Assembly (NCBI GenBank): GCA_016193115.1 | Contig: JACPSV010000205.1 | Span: 1 to 5,262, forward strand | From: Elusimicrobiota bacterium | GTDB taxonomy: Bacteria; Elusimicrobiota; Elusimicrobia; 2-02-FULL-39-32 | Direction: 5' to 3' | DNA: 5,262 bases | Shown: piece after piece, positions 3,301 through 5,262 of the stretch | Numbering within the stretch: the stretch's first letter is position 1 | Layout of the letters: each line of letters starts with the position of its first letter | Notes under the pieces: model-generated | The model's database searches: none | Told to the model about the DNA's origin: nothing | What the model saw: the letters and a program-made list of their open reading frames with translations, nothing else | Position numbers and translations under genes: made by a program

Positions 3301-5262
3301 TAAAGCGAGGTTCGACTCGGTTCCTTCTCCCAAACCATAGAGAACATCTTCCGCCATCCTTTTGAGTTCCCGAACAGAAAACACCGCGCTCTCACCCTGC
3401 CCAAACTCTCCCCGGGCATGGCTGCCAGCCACTTGCCAATAACATTCCGCCATCTGATCCCCAATTTTTCTTCTCAGAGACGAATCGGATATCCCTTTCG
3501 CTTTGACCTCTCCTTGAATGATCCAATCGTGCTTCAGGAAAAGTTCCAGATATCTGCGCAGCTTTTCTTTTTCAATTCTCTCCCTGCTTTTCTCTCCCGT
3601 TATAAAAGGAGAAACTTTTAGGACCGGCGCGTACTCCTTAAAAACGTCAGGGAAACTGCCGCGCGCGGCATAGTCTCCTTCCGGATTGGTGTCAATCACG
3701 ATCAACGATTTGGGATGCATTCGAATGGCGTGCAGTTCCGCCCCTTCGGGGACAGGAACTTCTGTCAGGCGGATCGTTCTGTACCCTTCAGAATTAGGTT
3801 CTGTTTCCGCTATCTGGACGAGCCACCAGGCCAATTTAGCCTCATCGTTCAGATCAATCAGGGAGTTGAGTTCGCTCAAGGCCACGACGCCGCCGTTTTC
3901 CAACCGTTCCTTAAAGGAAGTTTCGCTGTTGAACCTAAAATGACCCTCTTCGTTCCTCTCAAACCAGCCGATCCAGTCCGAGAGTTCCGTGCCTTCGCTC
4001 ACGGGGTTACTCAAGAAATCGCTTCCCCTCAAATCGGCAAATCCGCCGGACGTAAACGTTTTGCCGACTCCCGTGGGCCCTTCCACCCGAATCATGGGAA
4101 TTCCCGCGTCTTCCGATTCCTGCAGAGCGGCCAGAATGCGCACCGTATCAAAATCTAGAACCAGTCCTGCCTGCTTATAAATCTCATCCTGAAAATTCTT
4201 CTCGTCTAAATTCTTAAATCGGGTAGGATCCAACTCAACTTTTTTACCGTTAGGAAATACCAGAAATTTTCTGCCTGATTTTATTTCTATGCGGATGTAA
4301 TTCAAAAAGTTTTCTTCCGTGACATGACTGGGAAAACTTGCTAAATTGATTGGTTTTTCTGCCTTAAAATCCGCTTTCTTCGTGACGAGACGGTCGTAGA
4401 AGGATTCGTCCTGCATGTGGGCTCCGGCCCTTTTTGTCATCTGAATCTGGAAGTTGGGAGGGAATTTTAGAACTCCCAATTCTGGGTGCGTTAATTCTCC
4501 AATCCTTAAAGCTTCCTGCAACTGAATCCTCACCTCCGGATCCATGGATTCCACATTTTTTATGAGCAGGACATGTTTTCTTGCGGGACGCCCTTCCTGT
4601 ACGGAAACGTCAAATTCGGTTTGAGCTTCCCGAATTCCTCTCACCACTTCTCCTAATCCCTGGACCAGTTTCTCCTCTCCTTCTTTGGGCACTCTATGTC
4701 CCACGAGCTGCCTTTCTTCCGTAAAAGGGTGGCCATAGAGAATGGAAAGTTTAGCCGATAGAGATTCAGCCAGTTGGCGCATGGTTCGTGTCAAGAAATT
4801 GTCGCTCCAAGGGTGAACATTGGCCAGCACCGGCTCTCTGGTATAGAACGCGCGCGCCGCCATCCCTGTGGAGTGAGGTGAGTCTGAGGATAGAAGATGA
4901 CGGATAATATTCGGATCGTATTCTTTTAGATCGTCCCTAGATACAAAACCGTAAAATGAGTTTAGAATTTCTTCGGATACCTCATCTAATTTGGTAAGAT
5001 ACGGACCCCCGGTGTCGTCACCGACATCTACACCATAACGTCCCACTAAATCCCCATAATATTGATCTATGGAAAAAAGAATGGCTTGAGCAAGCGGACT
5101 CTCGAACCTCATTTCCCTGAACTTGCGCGAATGTTCCAGAACCGATCGGGAAAACCGTTCCTGTGTTCTCATGGAGACCATATAAAGGGAGGATTCAGGA
5201 TAATATTCTCTGTAACGTCTCTCAAACCTTTCCACCGAGAGGGCCAGCATCCGAAACTCCAG
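1..5262 (-). CDS. Internal fragment of a giant tandem-AAA+ / membrane-hairpin / beta-propeller protein (partial at both ends)
   Basis: The complement strand, read in triplets from base 5262, gives 1754 sense codons with no stop, so both gene ends lie outside the window. I translated every codon. The order is: lead-in (1-134), degenerate AAA+ module M1 (135-300), linker, AAA+ module M2 with an intact P-loop (370-665), degenerate AAA+ module M3 (684-945), charged linker, two hydrophobic helices (1081-1135), a second linker, eight propeller-type repeats (1275-1641) and an unrecognised tail. The AAA+ modules resemble the dynein-related/midasin/MoxR group, whose members couple ATP hydrolysis to remodelling of large assemblies. 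Joining such modules to a membrane hairpin and a beta-propeller in one chain matches no standard architecture I know. The protein is very poor in cysteine (4 of 1754: C607, C1105, C1515, C1554). No start codon, ribosome binding site or promoter of the gene can be assessed. The coding call is near certain; the substrate and pathway are unknown. Confidence 0.96.
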   Translation of the reverse strand, partial: MEFRMLALSVERFERRYREYYPESSLYMVSMRTQERFSRSVLEHSRKFREMRFESPLAQAILFSIDQYYGDLVGRYGVDVGDDTGGPYLTKLDEVSEEILNSFYGFVSRDDLKEYDPNIIRHLLSSDSPHSTGMAARAFYTREPVLANVHPWSDNFLTRTMRQLAESLSAKLSILYGHPFTEERQLVGHRVPKEGEEKLVQGLGEVVRGIREAQTEFDVSVQEGRPARKHVLLIKNVESMDPEVRIQLQEALRIGELTHPELGVLKFPPNFQIQMTKRAGAHMQDESFYDRLVTKKADFKAEKPINLASFPSHVTEENFLNYIRIEIKSGRKFLVFPNGKKVELDPTRFKNLDEKNFQDEIYKQAGLVLDFDTVRILAALQESEDAGIPMIRVEGPTGVGKTFTSGGFADLRGSDFLSNPVSEGTELSDWIGWFERNEEGHFRFNSETSFKERLENGGVVALSELNSLIDLNDEAKLAWWLVQIAETEPNSEGYRTIRLTEVPVPEGAELHAIRMHPKSLIVIDTNPEGDYAARGSFPDVFKEYAPVLKVSPFITGEKSRERIEKEKLRRYLELFLKHDWIIQGEVKAKGISDSSLRRKIGDQMAECYWQVAGSHARGEFGQGESAVFSVRELKRMAEDVLYGLGEGTESNLALQKAIQVHLLFRWERVRNRTKAAEVLQKRFPEFEAMTEPVSISEFLKDQSLNKGRATHVRVSADTDIREELGGFLSENPKVRMKIFPITKATDRMILEGGLAPAVQISEEEETPWTENRTEFGQGILGHLVAEAESSPDEEIFYVLENNHNLRPEEAVALNEILQEGNLYLKGRDRKSRLPRNAHILFVSRQDSEISWSAAEQSRLVTMHFETTPDRQRQLLDESIGRLLASRGAPAQLIQNLETYILSIVRDFRREVRYRDQNASKYSQSRFRRFLDLSEKELRSTPRGDLSSDRLYDSFHKVFGEVFLSALQEDLTTDLFRTTDIYKRAFSWHESDKPDRSESLKTGDIVEDSLTASEVLNQARIDLSSAKDKEERKVALGKLSKFMEKSQEEFTQTPYSIHNPISLRYGDIVEAMPAFNDSNSKIIDATIAIFELIVSAIPTIIMYKYCFELSSQMYHLDVVILAGLVGLVGLVAFILVDFSIKQNSKIGSYVYSIVGRLVYRFKKVDRYMVTGSGDRAVNIATGEEVEIARLNIVSHLEPKKQDAREELLSRLSQLRLDLTSALVPLVPVDPSVSARELSQTLRSPLLKENWVPKDRDSLKKYDLIRAPARVFVQKQPVPKYAETRLTPDGKNVFIVDGQKAVHRYGFEGGQIVGQILGDIRNSESISISPDAGVVIVGEMVWEMQDGNYNFVGPIRGKYPTQKAQISQDNKTVLEERIEASAGPSDLSFHAEAHLYRRTKGGYEKKRVLGQENDQFQSFKMSGDGKVIVGQGKDKVRVFGKEVLDLEGLPESVRSVWVSEDGSRIIVTGAWDNRFYNNDNKLVTTFPGALSVYVYDLKGSSYQRNQVLQMPEGKMDCSVSKDGSTFFLTWNERGIVAAMEPQIYRLRDGIYEKVFCNQNLLDPNGLFNADSIKMSGNGNTIAFVRGTEEGSEILVLRWNGESYELIWKKKLGADSGIDMDLDEGGETVLLTDDQEVSLWRLDVPMMVQEDGTFLDLERGVSYPRADLPDEVSLFKMTAAPAQSSINTHPFTPRYGEKPFYYLADEEGTVYLNFKGKLYPTRHELLNPTMSSDRARENLGDKTFWALEFEDIRNPYS
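340..1440 (-). other. Beta-propeller domain of eight WD40/TolB-like repeats (residues 1275-1641)
   Basis: Eight repeats share a strand, a Ser/Thr-x-Asp-Gly-type turn, a hydrophobic strand and often an aromatic-rich strand (VYVYDLKG, QIYRLRDG, LVLRWNG, SLWRLD). The turns are TPDG (1285), SPDA (1327), SQDN (1365), SGDG (1420), SEDG (1457), SKDG (1518), SGNG (1573) and DEGG (1620), spaced 37-61 residues apart. The pattern 'S.DG..ii.....d..vyVYdl.g..y......' is that of bacterial TolB/WD40-like propellers, which serve as protein-docking platforms and lack enzymatic motifs here. A closed propeller of seven or eight blades would fit. The two weakest repeats are the third (insertion ASAGPSDLSFHAEA) and the eighth. 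In this protein it probably recruits a substrate or partner for the AAA+ part. Confidence 0.82.
1441..1857 (-). other. Linker between membrane hairpin and propeller (residues 1136-1274)
   Basis: The first 35 residues are basic and partly hydrophobic (IGSYVYSIVGRLVYRFKKVDRY, roughly 1145-1166). They may lie along the membrane surface or form a small strand pair with VTGSGDRAVNIATGEEVEIA. A helix-like stretch with charged ends follows (EPKKQDAREELLSRLSQLRLD), then a proline-rich turn (VPLVPVDPSVSARE). No known domain is recognised. The last 20 residues lead directly into the first propeller repeat. Confidence 0.5.
1858..2022 (-). other. Predicted membrane hairpin: two hydrophobic helices (residues 1081-1135)
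   Basis: Helix 1 covers about 1081-1102 (IIDATIAIFELIVSAIPTII plus MY) and contains D1083 and E1090, so it is only moderately hydrophobic. A polar turn of about 12 residues follows (KYCFELSSQMYH). Helix 2 covers about 1115-1135 (LDVVILAGLVGLVGLVAFIL plus V) and is strongly hydrophobic, with glycines every third residue (G1122, G1125, G1128). The basic segment after helix 2 (KQNSKIG, then GRLVYRFKK) fits the positive-inside rule and places the C-terminal side in the cytoplasm. If both helices cross, the AAA+ part and the propeller are on the same cytoplasmic side. If only helix 2 crosses, they are on opposite sides. Helix 2 as a membrane segment is likely; helix 1 is less sure. Confidence 0.75.
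1876..1902 (-). repeat. Three tandem 9-bp units encoding Gly-Leu-Val repeats in helix 2
   Basis: The plus strand reads aagcccgac, aagcccgac, aagcccggc head to tail, and a fourth unit begins with aag. The complement strand therefore encodes GLVGLVGLV inside the second hydrophobic helix (residues 1122-1130). The unit is a multiple of three, so gain or loss of copies keeps the frame. It would move the helix length by three residues per step. Confidence 0.9.
2023..2427 (-). other. Charged helical linker between AAA+ modules and membrane segment (residues 946-1080)
   Basis: The stretch is rich in Asp, Glu, Lys, Ser and Thr. A long amphipathic helix is likely around 1023-1059 (from ASEVLNQAR to KSQEEF). 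Other parts, such as HESDKPDRSESLKTGD (1008-1023), look flexible. I recognise no domain. It would connect the AAA+ motor part to the membrane hairpin, so it may act as a lever or tether. That role is inferred from position only. Confidence 0.55.
2839..2877 (-). other. M3 degenerate Walker B (residues 796-808)
   Basis: FYVLENNHNLRPE matches the family pattern xLLLDEINRLPPE column by column. The Asp is changed to E800 and the catalytic Glu to N801. The downstream Pro-Glu and the helix EEAVALNEILQEG are retained. A Glu-to-Asn change in this position should abolish hydrolysis. Confidence 0.72.
3169..3192 (-). other. M3 vestigial P-loop position (residues 691-698)
   Basis: EPVSISEF aligns by position with the M2 P-loop GPTGVGKT, sharing only the proline. 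All glycines, the lysine and the Thr are lost, and the helix that should follow is short and soon gives way to the strand HVRVS. The alignment is tentative. Confidence 0.42.
3682..3702 (-). other. Sensor-1 strand of M2, residues 521-527
   Basis: IVIDTNP ends in the conserved Asn-Pro, with N526 as the sensor-1 polar residue. It is followed by EGDY, as in midasin and MoxR proteins. It lies 60 residues after the Walker B pair, a normal spacing for this group. Confidence 0.85.
3865..3894 (-). other. Walker B of M2 with Asp-to-Ser change, residues 457-466
   Basis: GGVVALSELN corresponds to the family consensus GGWVLLDELN. The catalytic glutamate is retained as E464, and the following Leu-Asn is typical of the dynein-related group. 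The magnesium-coordinating aspartate is replaced by S463 (codon AGC). Confidence 0.85.
4057..4080 (-). other. Walker A (P-loop) of M2, residues 395-402
   Basis: GPTGVGKT is a perfect GxxGxGK[ST] P-loop, with K401 and T402 expected to bind the ATP phosphates and magnesium. A hydrophobic strand (MIRVE) precedes it. It is the only canonical P-loop in the 1754 residues. Confidence 0.95.
4156..4362 (-). other. Linker between AAA+ modules M1 and M2 (residues 301-369)
   Basis: This is a polar, lysine-rich segment of about 70 residues. It includes an amphipathic stretch (ENFLNYIRIEIKSGRKF, 317-333) and a short strand pair around FLVFPNGKKVELDP (333-346). I recognise no motif. It would carry the lid of M1 and the entry into M2. 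Its M1 lid appears shorter than those of M2 and M3, another sign that M1 has degenerated. The DNA is locally more AT-rich than the modules around it. Confidence 0.5.
4534..4572 (-). other. M1 degenerate Walker B strand (residues 231-243)
   Basis: VLLIKNVESMDPE parallels the family pattern VLLLDEINxxxPE. The hydrophobic strand and the downstream Asp-Pro-Glu are kept, but the magnesium-coordinating Asp and the catalytic Glu are replaced by Lys235 and Asn236. Confidence 0.65.
4795..4818 (-). other. M1 vestigial Walker A position (residues 149-156)
   Basis: The loop VHPWSDNF replaces the P-loop. It follows a beta strand (PVLAN) and precedes a helix (LTRTMRQLAESL), exactly as a P-loop would, but it lacks the invariant Lys and Ser/Thr. 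ATP binding by this module is unlikely. The alignment was made by eye. Confidence 0.5.
4861..5262 (-). other. Lead-in region of the giant protein, unrecognised (residues 1-134)
   Basis: This part is open at its N-terminal edge. It is rich in arginine, glutamate and aromatic residues and looks mostly helical up to about residue 60 (for example ERFERRYREYY at 11-21). A more polar stretch with GDDTGGPY follows near residues 80-87. Given its position before M1, it could be the helical lid of a preceding AAA+ module or a spacer between modules. I see no catalytic motif and no clear sensor-2 motif in it, so this is positional inference only. Confidence 0.4.

Larger units (their letters stand above)
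3268..4155 (-). other. AAA+ ATPase module M2 with intact P-loop (dynein-related/midasin/MoxR type), residues 370-665
   Basis: This is the best-preserved AAA+ module. Elements in order are: strand MIRVE; Walker A GPTGVGKT (395-402); SNPVSEGTELSDWIGWFER (418-436), the family segment after helix 1; FRFNSETSFKERLENGG (442-458), the helix before Walker B; Walker B strand VVALSELN (459-466); sensor-1 strand LIVIDTNPEGDY (520-531); RGSFPDVFKEYAPVLKV (534-550), the strand carrying the arginine-finger position; and a helical lid with sensor-2-like FSVRELKRM (628-636, R631). The wording closely follows midasin and MoxR proteins (GGWVLLDELN, ATxNPxGDY). Two departures matter: Walker B reads SE instead of DE (S463-E464), and the finger position reads K542-E543 instead of Arg. 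M2 probably binds ATP; whether it hydrolyses it efficiently is uncertain because of S463. Confidence 0.88.
4363..4860 (-). other. Degenerate AAA+ module M1 (residues 135-300)
   Basis: The order of elements follows a midasin/MoxR-type AAA+ core, but the nucleotide-binding residues are gone. A strand and loop, VLANVHPWSDNF (145-156), sits where the P-loop should be and lacks the GxxGxGK[ST] glycines and lysine. FTEERQLVGHRVP (180-192) matches the family segment that usually reads like TDLSDLIGRxVP. A strand KHVLLI, then KNVESMDPEV (235-244), occupies Walker B, with K235-N236 replacing the Asp-Glu pair. The following helix and ALRIGELTHPELG (251-263) fit the usual 'xLLExGELTLPE' stretch. FQIQMTKR (271-278) is the sensor-1 strand with its Asn replaced. 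R291, in FYDRLV, falls at the arginine-finger position. M1 is therefore probably a structural module that does not hydrolyse ATP. The strand order and the flanking match to M2 support the call, but a profile comparison would be needed to settle it. Confidence 0.68.

Noticed and set aside
3195..3464. Complement-strand open frame of 89 codons in a second frame
   Set aside because: It overlaps the M2 lid and the M2-M3 joint of the main frame, whose translation is continuous and motif-bearing there. The second-frame product is low in structure and rich in Arg and Ser, as expected of a frame shadow.
3657..3670. Perfect 14-base palindrome tgccgcgcgcggca
   Set aside because: It falls in the codons for YAARGS beside sensor-1 of M2. 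With no loop, T-tract or nearby gene boundary it cannot serve as a terminator, and a single site gives no support for an operator.
3715..4158. Plus-strand open frame of 147 codons opposite the M2 P-loop and Walker B
   Set aside because: It lies wholly antisense to strongly conserved AAA+ coding sequence, its product shows no recognisable motif, and no ribosome binding site is evident. It is a by-product of the complement-strand codons.
1..5262. Possible tRNA, rRNA, CRISPR array, transposon ends or riboswitch
   Set aside because: The whole window is accounted for by one continuous protein-coding frame, and no cloverleaf, regularly spaced repeats or terminal inverted repeats were seen in it.

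Overview
The window is a single coding feature. The complement strand holds one reading frame that stays open from the last base to the first (1754 codons; 5262 is exactly 3 x 1754). It contains no stop codon, frameshift, intergenic gap, tRNA/rRNA-like stretch, mobile element or CRISPR array. Neither the start nor the stop codon of the gene lies in the window, so this is an internal slice of a very large protein. Residue numbers below count from the 5' edge of the slice: residue n occupies plus-strand bases 5263-3n to 5265-3n. They are not native protein numbers.

Layout from N- to C-terminus (high to low coordinates). Residues 1-134 are a helical, charged lead-in of unknown function. Residues 135-300 are a degenerate AAA+ module (M1). 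Residues 301-369 are a linker. Residues 370-665 are a AAA+ module of the dynein-related/midasin/MoxR type with an intact Walker A GPTGVGKT (M2). Residues 684-945 are a third, degenerate AAA+ module (M3). Residues 946-1080 are a charged, mostly helical linker. Residues 1081-1135 are two hydrophobic helices that look like a membrane hairpin. Residues 1136-1274 are a basic and then polar linker. Residues 1275-1641 carry eight repeats of a WD40/TolB-like beta-propeller type. Residues 1642-1754 are an unrecognised tail that continues beyond the window.

The parts suggest a membrane-attached, tandem-AAA+ remodelling machine with a beta-propeller as a likely docking or sensing domain. In the AAA+ part, M2 has the only apparently competent P-loop. 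The position expected to hold an arginine finger is kept in M1 and M3 but lost in M2. This fits dynein/midasin geometry, where the finger of module N+1 completes the site of module N: M3 serves the live M2 site, while M2 would only have served the dead M1 site. The substrate and cellular process cannot be read from the sequence.

The organism is most probably a bacterium: there are no introns, and the propeller repeats are of bacterial style. Base composition is uneven, roughly 30% to 63% GC in individual 60-base stretches. Giant multi-domain proteins of this sort are known from uncultured ultrasmall or predatory lineages such as Omnitrophota, but this assignment is a guess and not a reading. 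All domain calls come from reading motifs by eye; no profile search was run.
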